Shown: positions 1 to 7,540 of the stretch, piece after piece | Layout: every line of letters begins with the position of its first letter | How positions within the stretch are numbered: the first letter of the stretch is position 1 | Source: Paenibacillus sp. PL91 | GTDB taxonomy: Bacteria; Bacillota; Bacilli; Paenibacillales; Paenibacillaceae | DNA length: 64,000 nt | Assembly: GCF_012935325.2 (NCBI RefSeq) | Contig: NZ_JABBYG020000007.1 | Span: 248,001-312,000, forward strand | Reading direction: 5' to 3' | The notes under the pieces: generated by a model | Seen by the model: the letters and a program-made list of their open reading frames with translations, nothing else | Told to the model about the DNA's origin: nothing | The model's database searches: none | Program-made: the position numbers and the translations under genes

Positions 1-1
1 A

Positions 2-1009
2 ATCGGAGGAACCGCTGTGACCACGTTCACGGAGACGGGCGATACGATCTTTGAAGCGATTCGCAAAATGTCGGCCAAGACGTCGAGGAGACTTTTTTTC
101 TCCCATACGCAAATGCTGATCATCGGAGAGAAAATGGCACGGAAAGGGATTTACCCTTTGGTGGATTTAATCGAGCGTAACCCGGACATTCGGACCGATA
201 TTTCCGTGCTCGTCACACGCGGCGTGAGAGCGGAGGACCTGCTGCAGCTAACGACTCAAATGGAGTCTATCCCAATCAATCAAATTCACGCTATGGTAGA
301 GACCAACCAGTCCGCTTATGCCATGAATTATGTCGTGCAAGTCAATGATATAACGAGACTGAGCGGGGAAGGAAAGCAGCAGGCCGTACTTCCTTCTATG
401 CGAATCGAGGGGAATAAGGGAGTCGGAAACTCCAACGAAAACGTGAATAGTATTCCGGCTAAAGCCATTCCTGAGCTATCAACGATGGCAGTTTTTCGTG
501 AAGGAAAGCTTGTTGATTATTTGAGGCAGAAGGAATCCAGAGGCTTATCATGGCTGCAAAATAAAGTAAAGAGCACGGTCATTAAGCTGGGATGTCCAAA
601 TTCGAAAGGCAACTTAATTGTAGAGATTCAAGGAGCTACCGTGTATCACAAGGTCAGGCGAGACGCGAGCGGCAAGCCTGTCGTCCAAGTGAATGTGAGG
701 CTGACAGGCAGCATACAAGAGATCATGTGCACAAATGTCAATGTAACGGAGGAAAAGGTTCTGAATGAGATTGGTACGATGGCGAGTGAGGCTGTGAAGG
801 ATGAGATGGAAGCCACGATTCGAAAGCTGCAAAAAAAGCTGAAAGTCGATGCCCTTGGCTGGGGTAAGGAGATTTATTTGCAGCAGCCGCACATTTGGAA
901 GCGTGTAGAGGGGGATTGGGAGTCGGTTTTTCCTAATGTGAAAAGCGAAGTAATCTGCAGCGCCGAAATCGAAGGATCGGGTGTTCGAGGCGAATCTATT
1001 GTGAGGTGA
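2..1009 (+). CDS. Ger(x)C family spore germination protein, 5'-truncated by the window
   Basis: This is the C-terminal part of a GerAC/GerKC-type germinant-receptor subunit, a lipoprotein on the outer face of the spore inner membrane that works with GerA- and GerB-type subunits to sense nutrients. The frame is open to the left edge, so about 335 residues are visible and the lipoprotein signal lies outside; the GTG at 17 is probably an internal Val codon. The visible part holds the end of the N-terminal domain (the ETGDTIFEAIRKM and FFSHTQMLIIGE stretches are typical) and the whole C-terminal GerAC-like domain. A small membrane gene begins on the next base and a GerB permease follows, as in receptor operons. 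The family call is firm; the paralogue and the germinant cannot be told. Confidence 0.92.
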   Translation: MGGTAVTTFTETGDTIFEAIRKMSAKTSRRLFFSHTQMLIIGEKMARKGIYPLVDLIERNPDIRTDISVLVTRGVRAEDLLQLTTQMESIPINQIHAMVETNQSAYAMNYVVQVNDITRLSGEGKQQAVLPSMRIEGNKGVGNSNENVNSIPAKAIPELSTMAVFREGKLVDYLRQKESRGLSWLQNKVKSTVIKLGCPNSKGNLIVEIQGATVYHKVRRDASGKPVVQVNVRLTGSIQEIMCTNVNVTEEKVLNEIGTMASEAVKDEMEATIRKLQKKLKVDALGWGKEIYLQQPHIWKRVEGDWESVFPNVKSEVICSAEIEGSGVRGESIVR

Positions 1010-1273
1010 GTGATGATGATGATGATGGCTTCTATCGTAGCCGTACTGTTTGCCGCGGGTATAGGGGTTGTTATCTGGAAGCGAAATAGCGATAGCCATC
1101 TTTCACGCGAGAGGGGCTGGGCCATGCTTATTTTATCGATAGGCACCCTGCTCATTATAGCTCAACTGCTTCGCATTCCGGTACCCAATCCAACGGATTG
1201 GATTTCGGCGATTTTTTCACCTATATCTAAGCCGATTACACAATGGGTTGAGGAGGATATAAAAACGAAATGA
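1010..1273 (+). CDS. Small membrane protein of the germination operon
   Basis: The predicted protein has at most 87 aa, with two hydrophobic segments (about residues 7-24 and 39-56) and a short charged tail, so it should be a small inner-membrane protein. I do not recognise a named family. The gene starts directly after the GerC stop and its stop overlaps the GerB start (ATGA), which suggests translational coupling and a role in the same receptor. The start is ambiguous: a GTG at 1010 is followed by five tandem ATG codons (1013-1027). The SD-like GAGGTGA at 1003-1009 overlaps the GerC stop and is better spaced for one of the later ATGs, so the true length may be 82-86 aa. Confidence 0.7.
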   Translation: MMMMMMASIVAVLFAAGIGVVIWKRNSDSHLSRERGWAMLILSIGTLLIIAQLLRIPVPNPTDWISAIFSPISKPITQWVEEDIKTK

Positions 1274-2493
1274 GTAAATTCGCTGGCATGAACAATGCGG
1301 AAATCACTTCCGGCCAATGCGCGAAAATATTGTACTTATTCGCGCTTGGGAGCGCGGCGCTTATTTTGCCTACTTCTATAACAGCCATTGCCAAGCAGGA
1401 CGGATGGATATCGATGCTGCTAGCAGGCCCTTTCAATTACTTCATATTGATCGCCCTTTTAGCGCTAGCCGATCGTTTTCCGAACTTATCTCTGGCTCAA
1501 TACGCGGAACGTGTGCTGGGGGTGTGGGGAGGAAAGATCATTACACTGCTTTATATTTTCTTCTTCCTGCTGCTTAGCGCGCTGGTTCTTCGCAATATTT
1601 CTGACTTTATGAACCTTTCCGTGCTGCCTCTTACACCGGAGTGGTTCATTGACAGCACATTTATGATCGTAGTCATATACGGCGTTTACTTAGGGATTGA
1701 GACGATAGCGCGAACAGGCGAAATCTTGTTTACCTGGGGAATGTTCGTCATCGTTATCGTTACTTTCTCTTTATTTAATCAATTTGATTTCCATAACTTC
1801 GAGCCCTTCTTATATGAGGGATGGGAGAGGCCAATCAAGGGTGTTTATCCGATTTTGGGATTTCCGATTGGAGAATTTGTATTCATGACGATGATATTCC
1901 CGCTTGTACGAGAGAAGGATCGTAAAAAGCTGAGAAAATCATTGAAGCTGTCAGCCATGCTGATTACGGTTATAAGCGTTCTCATAACGGTATTTTTAGT
2001 AGGCGTAATGGGGGTGGATGAGGCGAGTCGAAGTCCGTTTGCCGTTTACGATATGGCGAAAAACATCAATATCGAAGAAATATTGGTGCGGGTCGAAATT
2101 TTGGTGGCAATGGTGTGGATTGGAACCGTCTTTATGAAGCTGGCGCTGTGCGTATATGTATTGACCGTTATCACCGCCCAGATGCTGAAGCTGTCTACCT
2201 ACCGGACATTGATTCTGCCCTATGCCGTTATTATTGTTCCCCTCTCCTTAATCGTATATCGCAACGCTGCCCATGCTAAAGAGTTTGCGATGAGTGTATG
2301 GACTATATACAGTCTGTTTCAAGGCTTCGTTCTGCCGCTGCTTCTGCTTGTCATTGCGATTATTCGAGGAAAAAGGGATAACAGCGATGGCAGCTTTCCC
2401 GAGGCGCAGCCGAAGAAAGGAAATGGGGCAGCCACTCAAAAAAAGTCGGAGGATGCAGGGGATTCATTGGACAAGGAGCCTGCTCAGGCTTAA
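1270..2493 (+). CDS. GerB-type spore germination permease
   Basis: This is a 407-aa integral membrane protein of the endospore germination permease family (APC superfamily), the B subunit of a nutrient germinant receptor. About ten hydrophobic segments run from residue 20 to about 370. The tail after residue 370 is hydrophilic (Lys/Glu/Gly rich) and unusually long. The N-terminal ITSGQCAKILYLFALGSA region is typical of the family. ATG at 1270 overlaps the previous stop by 4 bp. In spores the protein forms part of the GerA-GerB-GerC complex in the inner membrane, which triggers ion and DPA release. The GerA subunit is presumably just upstream of the window. Confidence 0.93.
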   Translation: MSKFAGMNNAEITSGQCAKILYLFALGSAALILPTSITAIAKQDGWISMLLAGPFNYFILIALLALADRFPNLSLAQYAERVLGVWGGKIITLLYIFFFLLLSALVLRNISDFMNLSVLPLTPEWFIDSTFMIVVIYGVYLGIETIARTGEILFTWGMFVIVIVTFSLFNQFDFHNFEPFLYEGWERPIKGVYPILGFPIGEFVFMTMIFPLVREKDRKKLRKSLKLSAMLITVISVLITVFLVGVMGVDEASRSPFAVYDMAKNINIEEILVRVEILVAMVWIGTVFMKLALCVYVLTVITAQMLKLSTYRTLILPYAVIIVPLSLIVYRNAAHAKEFAMSVWTIYSLFQGFVLPLLLLVIAIIRGKRDNSDGSFPEAQPKKGNGAATQKKSEDAGDSLDKEPAQA

Positions 2494-2501
2494 CTCCGTC
2501 A

Positions 2502-2530
2502 TAGACGGCTGTGGAAGCATTTGTTATAAT
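2502..2530 (+). promoter_or_regulatory. Sigma-A-type promoter of the nuo operon
   Basis: A perfect TATAAT at 2525-2530 is preceded, at 17 bp, by TAGACG (2502-2507; four of six matches to TTGACA). The start of transcription would be near 2537, giving a leader of about 55 nt before nuoA. The -35 box sits inside the inverted repeat CCGTC-ATA-GACGG (2496-2508). That repeat could be an operator or a weak end signal for the upstream ger operon. Confidence 0.6.
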
Positions 2531-2591
2531 TGTGAGGAAAATTGACCAAGCGCAGGCGGTCCGTACCTATTCAATTGACGGAGGCGATCGT

Positions 2592-2963
2592 GTGGAAAAC
2601 TACGCCAATAATTATGTCGTCGTGGCTATTTTTATCGGGCTTGGCATTTTGCTTCCAGTCGTTGCATTGACTGTAGGAAGGCTGCTTAGACCGAATAAGC
2701 CGACAGAACTGAAGCAAACCACCTATGAAAGCGGCAATGAGCCGGTAGGTGAGGGACAGGTCCGTTTTAACATCCGCTACTATTTGTTTGCGCTAATGTT
2801 TGTCATCTTTGATGTGGAAACCGTTTTCTTATATCCGTGGGCCGTCGCATACAATAAGCTCGGCTTATTTGTGCTAATCGAAATGTTGATTTTTGCGGGA
2901 ATGCTGTTTATTGGTCTTCTATATGCCTGGAAAAAGAAGGTGCTGAAATGGAATTCAGTTTAG
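2592..2963 (+). CDS. nuoA: NADH-quinone oxidoreductase subunit A
   Basis: NuoA is a small subunit of the proton-pumping membrane arm of complex I. The 123-aa product has three transmembrane segments (about residues 10-30, 62-85, 92-112). It also has the conserved loop with TYESGNEP and the RYYLFALMFVIFDVE motif next to the quinone channel. I chose GTG 2592 because GGAGG (2580-2584) lies 7 nt upstream and the protein then has family length. An in-frame GTG at 2511 would add 27 unrelated residues and would start upstream of the TATAAT. It is the first gene of the nuo cluster; its end overlaps nuoB by 16 bp. Confidence 0.95.
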   Translation: MENYANNYVVVAIFIGLGILLPVVALTVGRLLRPNKPTELKQTTYESGNEPVGEGQVRFNIRYYLFALMFVIFDVETVFLYPWAVAYNKLGLFVLIEMLIFAGMLFIGLLYAWKKKVLKWNSV

Positions 2964-3466
2964 AGTCGATTTCGATAGAGGAACGCAAAGAGCTAGAACG
3001 CAACGTATTTATGGGAACGCTAGAGCAATTGAAAGCATGGGCCAGAAGCAATTCATTATGGCCGCTGACGTTCGGGCTGGCATGCTGTGCCATCGAAATG
3101 ATGGGTACGGGCGCATCCCATTATGATTTGGATCGCTTCGGTGTCATGTTCCGAACCTCGCCGCGCCAATCGGACGTTATGATCGTGGCCGGAACGGTCA
3201 CCAAGAAGATGGGTCCGCTCCTTAGGAGGCTGTACGATCAGATGCCGGAGCCGAAATGGGTTATCGCGATGGGCTCATGCGCAACCGCTGGCGGGCCATA
3301 TATTAAATCATACTCGGTGATTAAAGGCGTCGATCAAATCGTGCCTGTTGATGTGTATATTCCTGGTTGTCCGCCTAATCCGGCTGCGCTTATCTATGGC
3401 ATTAATAAGCTGCAGGAGAAGATCCGCTACGAGGCGAAAACCGGGAAGCGGGTGACCGGTCGATGA
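2948..3466 (+). CDS. nuoB: NADH-quinone oxidoreductase subunit B
   Basis: NuoB carries the terminal iron-sulfur cluster N2, which passes electrons to quinone in the peripheral arm of complex I. The 172-aa product shows the tandem Cys pair C46-C47 in FGLACCAIEMM, then GSCATAGGPY and VYIPGCPPNP, which supply the other two ligands. All four cluster cysteines are therefore present. ATG 2948 lies inside the end of nuoA (16-bp overlap) and the stop overlaps the nuoC start (ATGA), consistent with coupled translation. The length is normal for the family. Confidence 0.97.
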   Translation: MEFSLESISIEERKELERNVFMGTLEQLKAWARSNSLWPLTFGLACCAIEMMGTGASHYDLDRFGVMFRTSPRQSDVMIVAGTVTKKMGPLLRRLYDQMPEPKWVIAMGSCATAGGPYIKSYSVIKGVDQIVPVDVYIPGCPPNPAALIYGINKLQEKIRYEAKTGKRVTGR

Positions 3467-4119
3467 GCGAGGAGCCAAACAACAACGAAGAGAAATCGAA
3501 GGTTGATTCGCCGCCTGTTGACGCAGAGCGGGAGGCAAAGCTGAAGGCAGCGGCTGAGGCGCGTGCAGCAAGGGCTGCGGCGAAGGAGAAAGCGGATGCG
3601 GAGGCAGCGGAAGCCGCACCGGAAGTGCCCAAGCCGCCGTCTCCACGGCTGCCTGAGCTGGATGCAATCGTAGCGCTATTGAAGCAAGGGGTCTCAGAAG
3701 CAGCGGTCGAGGATGCATATGTGAATGAATTGAATGGCGATATGCCGATGATTATCGTCAGCAATTCACATTGGCGCGAGGCAGCACGGCTGCTAAAGGA
3801 GCATGAACAGCTGCAGTTCAATTATTTGCGCAATGTGTCCGGCATTGATTATGAAACGCACATGGAAGTCGTTTATCATATGGTCTCGCTTGGCAGTACG
3901 AGAGAGGTTGCCATTAAGATTAAGGCAGACCGCGATGCAGCAGCCGTATATTCCGCGACACCGGTATGGGCGACTGCGAATTGGAACGAACGCGAAATCT
4001 ACGATCTGCTTGGCGTCGATTTTCCCGGACATCCCGATTTGCGGCGCATTATGATGCCCGATGATTGGGTGGGGCATCCGCTGCGCAAAGATTATGAACC
4101 GTTAGACTCGGAGGTGTAG
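3463..4119 (+). CDS. nuoC: NADH-quinone oxidoreductase subunit C, Ala/Glu-rich extension
   Basis: NuoC is a peripheral-arm subunit of complex I that packs against NuoD and NuoB. The C-terminal part has the family signature EREIYDLLGVDF, GHPDLRRI and GHPLRKDYE. The first 55-65 of 218 residues form a charged, low-complexity segment rich in Ala, Glu and Lys that is not part of the usual fold; similar extensions are known in Bacillales NuoC. It could be a coiled or disordered arm. Start ATG 3463 overlaps the nuoB stop by 4 bp; nuoD follows after 7 bp. Confidence 0.95.
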   Translation: MSEEPNNNEEKSKVDSPPVDAEREAKLKAAAEARAARAAAKEKADAEAAEAAPEVPKPPSPRLPELDAIVALLKQGVSEAAVEDAYVNELNGDMPMIIVSNSHWREAARLLKEHEQLQFNYLRNVSGIDYETHMEVVYHMVSLGSTREVAIKIKADRDAAAVYSATPVWATANWNEREIYDLLGVDFPGHPDLRRIMMPDDWVGHPLRKDYEPLDSEV

Positions 4120-4126
4120 GCAGCCC

Positions 4127-5227
4127 TTGATCCGTACAGAAGAACTGCTCTTGAATGTTGGTCCACAGCACCCAAGCACACATGGCGTCTTCCGAATTAT
4201 CGTTAAGCTTGACGGAGAAGTCATTACCGAGGCGACGCCTGTTATGGGCTACTTGCATCGGGGCACCGAGAAGATCGCGGAGAACTTGAATTTCACGCAA
4301 ATCATTCCTTATACGGATCGCATGGATTATGTCTCGGCGATGACAAACAATTATGTGCTCGTGCATGCGGTCGAGACGATGATGGGGCTTGAGGTTCCGC
4401 AGCGGGCGGAATATCTTCGGCTGATCGTCATGGAGCTGCAGCGCGTAGCAAGCCACCTTGTCTGGTGGGGAACTTACCTGCTTGATATCGGCGCCATGAG
4501 CCCTTTTCTGTACGCCTTCCGCGACAGGGAAATCATTATCGACTTGTTCAACGAGCTGTGCGGCGCAAGACTAACCTATAACTATATGAGAGTCGGCGGC
4601 GTGAAGTGGGATGCTCCTCCAGGCTGGATGGATAAGGTACGCGACTTTATTCCGTATATGGAAAATAAGCTGCAGGAATACGATAAGCTGGTCAGCGGCA
4701 ATGAAATTTTTCTTGCCCGCATTAAAGGGATCGGACAATACGATGCTGCTACAGCAATTGATTACGGCTTAACGGGTGCTAATTTGCGCTGCACGGGAGT
4801 AGATTTCGATATTCGCAAGGCAGAGCCCTACAGCTTGTATAGCCAGTTTGAATTCGATGTTCCGGTAGGCACTACAGGCGATTGCTATGACCGCTATCGC
4901 ATTCGGCTGGAGGAGATCCGCCAAAGCCTGCGCATTTTGAAGCAGGCGCTGGAGCAGTTTCCAAGTGATGGAGTGACGATGGGCAAGGTGCCGCGCGCTA
5001 TTCGGCCGCCCGCGGGCGAGGTTTACGTGCGAATTGAATCGCCGCGCGGCGAGATCGGCTGCCATATCGTATCCAAAGGCAAAGCCGAGCCGTACCGGCT
5101 CAAGTTTCGGCGGCCTTCTTTCGTCAATTTGCAAATACTGCCGAAGCTGCTCGTAGGAGAAACGATGACGAATCTCATTACTATACTGGGCGGCATCGAT
5201 ATTGTCGTCGGGGAGGTCGATTGCTGA
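4127..5227 (+). CDS. nuoD: NADH-quinone oxidoreductase subunit D
   Basis: NuoD is the 49-kDa-type subunit that, together with NuoB, forms the quinone-binding pocket of complex I. The 366-aa protein shows the N-terminal NVGPQHPSTHGVFR motif with the conserved quinone-contacting His, then GYLHRGTEK, and a C-terminal GGIDIVVGEVDC end typical of the family. It starts at TTG 4127; GGAGG at 4110-4114 is the ribosome site, with rather long spacing. The stop TGA overlaps the nuoH ATG by one base. Confidence 0.96.
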   Translation: MIRTEELLLNVGPQHPSTHGVFRIIVKLDGEVITEATPVMGYLHRGTEKIAENLNFTQIIPYTDRMDYVSAMTNNYVLVHAVETMMGLEVPQRAEYLRLIVMELQRVASHLVWWGTYLLDIGAMSPFLYAFRDREIIIDLFNELCGARLTYNYMRVGGVKWDAPPGWMDKVRDFIPYMENKLQEYDKLVSGNEIFLARIKGIGQYDAATAIDYGLTGANLRCTGVDFDIRKAEPYSLYSQFEFDVPVGTTGDCYDRYRIRLEEIRQSLRILKQALEQFPSDGVTMGKVPRAIRPPAGEVYVRIESPRGEIGCHIVSKGKAEPYRLKFRRPSFVNLQILPKLLVGETMTNLITILGGIDIVVGEVDC

Positions 5228-6243
5228 TGCAGTCATGGCTTAACCAATCGCTTACGTGGGGAAACGCGCTTGTGCTGTTCCTTTGGGCGGTAGTTTTTCT
5301 ATTCATCGTGCTTGGCTTCGTAACGTATGCCATTTATTTCGAACGCAAGGTGATCGGCTGGATGCAGCTGCGCATCGGACCCAATCGAGTTGGCCCGTTT
5401 GGGCTGCTGCAGACGGTGGCAGATATTTTTAAATTGCTCATTAAGGAAGATACGATTCCGCGCAAGGCAGACCGGATGTTGTTCATTATCGCGCCAGCAC
5501 TGGCTTACATTCCGGCTTTCTCCGTATTGGCCGTTCTCCCTTATACACAAAATCTTTATTTTGCAGATTTGAATGTCGGCCTACTCTATTATGTAGCGTT
5601 GTCGGGCATCTCGACGCTCGCTATCGTACTTGGCGGATGGGCTTCCAATAATAAGTACGCCCTCCTTGGGGGTATGCGCTCGGCTGCGCAGATGATAAGC
5701 TATGAGGTACCGCTTGTTATTTCGGTAGTTGGCGTTATATTGCTCAGCGGCAGCCTGAATTTACGCGATATTGTAGCCGCGCAGGATGGCGGCTGGTTTT
5801 GGGACTGGAATTTCCTGCCTCAAATCATCGGGTTTATCATATTTATTATTGCGGCTGTCTCCGAGCTCAATCGCACGCCCTTCGATCTGCCGGAGGCGGA
5901 ATCGGAGCTTGTCGCAGGCTACCATGTCGAATACAGCGGCTTCCGTTTCGCATTTTTTATGCTTTCGGAATATGTGTACGTTTATGCGATTGCAGCATTA
6001 ACGACTGTGCTGTTTCTTGGCGGCTGGCACGCGCCGGCGCCATTTCTTGATTTTGTGCCAGGCATCATCTGGTTTCTGCTCAAATTTGCGTTCATCGTGT
6101 TTTTCTTATTTTGGATACGCGCCACACTGCCGCGCATTCGCGTAGACCAGCTCATGGGTCTGGGCTGGAAGGTGCTGCTGCCGATCTCGCTGCTCAACGT
6201 ATTTCTGACGGCTGTGTATTTGGAGCTATTTATTAAGAACTAG
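5227..6243 (+). CDS. nuoH: NADH-quinone oxidoreductase subunit H
   Basis: NuoH is the membrane subunit that joins the quinone site to the proton-pumping arm. The roughly 338-aa product has eight or so hydrophobic helices. It carries the signatures ERKVIGWMQLRIGPNRVGP near the N terminus and the Glu-rich loop SELNRTPFDLPEAESELVAG. I prefer ATG 5227 (TGATG overlap with nuoD, GGGAGG at 5211-5216 ten bases upstream). The in-frame TTG at 5221 would place the ribosome site only 4 nt away. Confidence 0.96.
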   Translation: MQSWLNQSLTWGNALVLFLWAVVFLFIVLGFVTYAIYFERKVIGWMQLRIGPNRVGPFGLLQTVADIFKLLIKEDTIPRKADRMLFIIAPALAYIPAFSVLAVLPYTQNLYFADLNVGLLYYVALSGISTLAIVLGGWASNNKYALLGGMRSAAQMISYEVPLVISVVGVILLSGSLNLRDIVAAQDGGWFWDWNFLPQIIGFIIFIIAAVSELNRTPFDLPEAESELVAGYHVEYSGFRFAFFMLSEYVYVYAIAALTTVLFLGGWHAPAPFLDFVPGIIWFLLKFAFIVFFLFWIRATLPRIRVDQLMGLGWKVLLPISLLNVFLTAVYLELFIKN

Positions 6244-6259
6244 CTAAGGGGAGATGGAA

Positions 6260-6709
6260 ATGAAAGGAATGCTGCAGGGACTAGGCGTTACGCTCAAATC
6301 GATGACGGCTCCAAAAGTGACCACTTCCTATCCTGACGTGCCCTTTGTTATGCCGGATCGATTCCGTGGAATCCAGCACTTTATTCCGGATCTATGCATC
6401 GTTTGCAATCAATGCGCGCGCATATGCCCGACGGATTGCATAACGCTGACGGGCAAGCCTAACCCGGATCCCGAGAAAAAAGGAAAAGTGATCGACACCT
6501 TCGATATTAACTTTGAAATATGCATATTATGCGATCTGTGCACCGAGGTTTGTCCGACTGAAGCGATCGTGATGTCTAACCATTTTGAGCTGGCAACCTT
6601 CAGCCGTGATGATTTGTTTAAGGATGCGCAGTGGCTCACGGACAATAATACGCTCACCCGGCAGGATAATAACAATATCGGAGCGCCGGCCAAAGGGGGC
6701 AGCAAATAG
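6260..6709 (+). CDS. nuoI: NADH-quinone oxidoreductase subunit I
   Basis: NuoI is the two-cluster ferredoxin-like subunit carrying N6a and N6b, which relay electrons to NuoB. Both complete 4Fe-4S motifs are visible in the 149-aa product: CIVCNQCARICP (Cys 46, 49, 52, 56) and CILCDLCTEVCP (Cys 88, 91, 94, 98). ATG 6260 is chosen over ATG 6254 because the AAGGGGAG site at 6246-6253 directly abuts 6254 but is 6 nt from 6260. The tail after about residue 110 is polar and variable. nuoJ starts immediately after the stop. Confidence 0.95.
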   Translation: MKGMLQGLGVTLKSMTAPKVTTSYPDVPFVMPDRFRGIQHFIPDLCIVCNQCARICPTDCITLTGKPNPDPEKKGKVIDTFDINFEICILCDLCTEVCPTEAIVMSNHFELATFSRDDLFKDAQWLTDNNTLTRQDNNNIGAPAKGGSK

Positions 6710-7225
6710 TTGTTCAATATAGCATTTACAGGAGAGTTCGTCGCCTTTTTCATCTTCTCGGCGATTATGATATGCGGGGCTGTTCTGATGATCAGCTTGG
6801 AGAAAGTCGTTCATATGGTTATTTCCATGGCGGCTGTATTTATTGGTTTAGCAGGCATGTTTGTACTGCTTGAAGCGGAGTTCGTTGCTTTCGTCCAGGT
6901 GCTGATCTATGCCGGCGCGGTTTCGATTTTGATGATTTTCGGCATTATGATGACGAAACACCAGGCAGGAGAGCGCGAGCCTGTGAAGCCGCTGCACGAG
7001 ACGCTTGCGGCAGTCGGCGCTCTGAGCTTGTTCGGCATATTGTTTTATGCGATCCGTACGACGACTTTCCCGGAGCCGCAGCCTTTCCAAGCGGCCGAAG
7101 ACAATACGATGGCGATCGGAGAGCTCTTATATACGGGCTATGTGATACCGTTTGAGCTGCTCTCGGTGCTTCTTACGGTTGCTTTTATTGGAGCGATCGT
7201 GCTTGCCAAAAAGGAGGCGGATTGA
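6710..7225 (+). CDS. nuoJ: NADH-quinone oxidoreductase subunit J
   Basis: NuoJ is a five-helix membrane-arm subunit of complex I. The 171-aa product shows hydrophobic segments from residue 5 onward and the conserved EFVAFVQVLIYAGAVSILM stretch, whose pi-bulge helix is linked to proton-pump coupling. It starts at TTG 6710 directly after the nuoI stop, with a G-run (GGGGG, about 6694-6699) as ribosome site about 10 nt upstream. nuoK follows after 4 bp. Confidence 0.93.
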   Translation: MFNIAFTGEFVAFFIFSAIMICGAVLMISLEKVVHMVISMAAVFIGLAGMFVLLEAEFVAFVQVLIYAGAVSILMIFGIMMTKHQAGEREPVKPLHETLAAVGALSLFGILFYAIRTTTFPEPQPFQAAEDNTMAIGELLYTGYVIPFELLSVLLTVAFIGAIVLAKKEAD

Positions 7226-7229
7226 TTAC

Positions 7230-7532
7230 ATGCTTCCATCCTATTTAACAATGGCGGCGATTCTGTTCTGTATCGGGCTTTATGGCGCCTTGGTGAAAAG
7301 AAACGCAGTCGTCGTTCTGCTGTCGCTCGAGCTTATGCTGAACGCAGTCAATTTGAATTTGGTCGCCTTCTCGAAATACGGCGTCGTTCCGTCGCTGACG
7401 GGCCAAATCTTCTCATTGTTTACGATTACGGTCGCCGCAGCTGAAGCGGCTATAGGAGTTGCTATTTTGATTGCGTTGTTCCGATTGCGCGGAACGGTTA
7501 ATGTCGACGAATTTGACAAAATGAGGAGGTAG
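7230..7532 (+). CDS. nuoK: NADH-quinone oxidoreductase subunit K
   Basis: NuoK is a small three-helix subunit of the membrane arm, related to MnhC/MrpC antiporter subunits. The 100-aa length is exactly the family norm when ATG 7230 is taken; AAGGAGG at 7211-7217 lies inside the end of nuoJ. The conserved acidic residue is seen in the second helix (LLSLELMLNAVNLNLVAF). It is followed after 8 bp by nuoL. Confidence 0.95.
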   Translation: MLPSYLTMAAILFCIGLYGALVKRNAVVVLLSLELMLNAVNLNLVAFSKYGVVPSLTGQIFSLFTITVAAAEAAIGVAILIALFRLRGTVNVDEFDKMRR

Positions 7533-7540
7533 CGCGGCAA

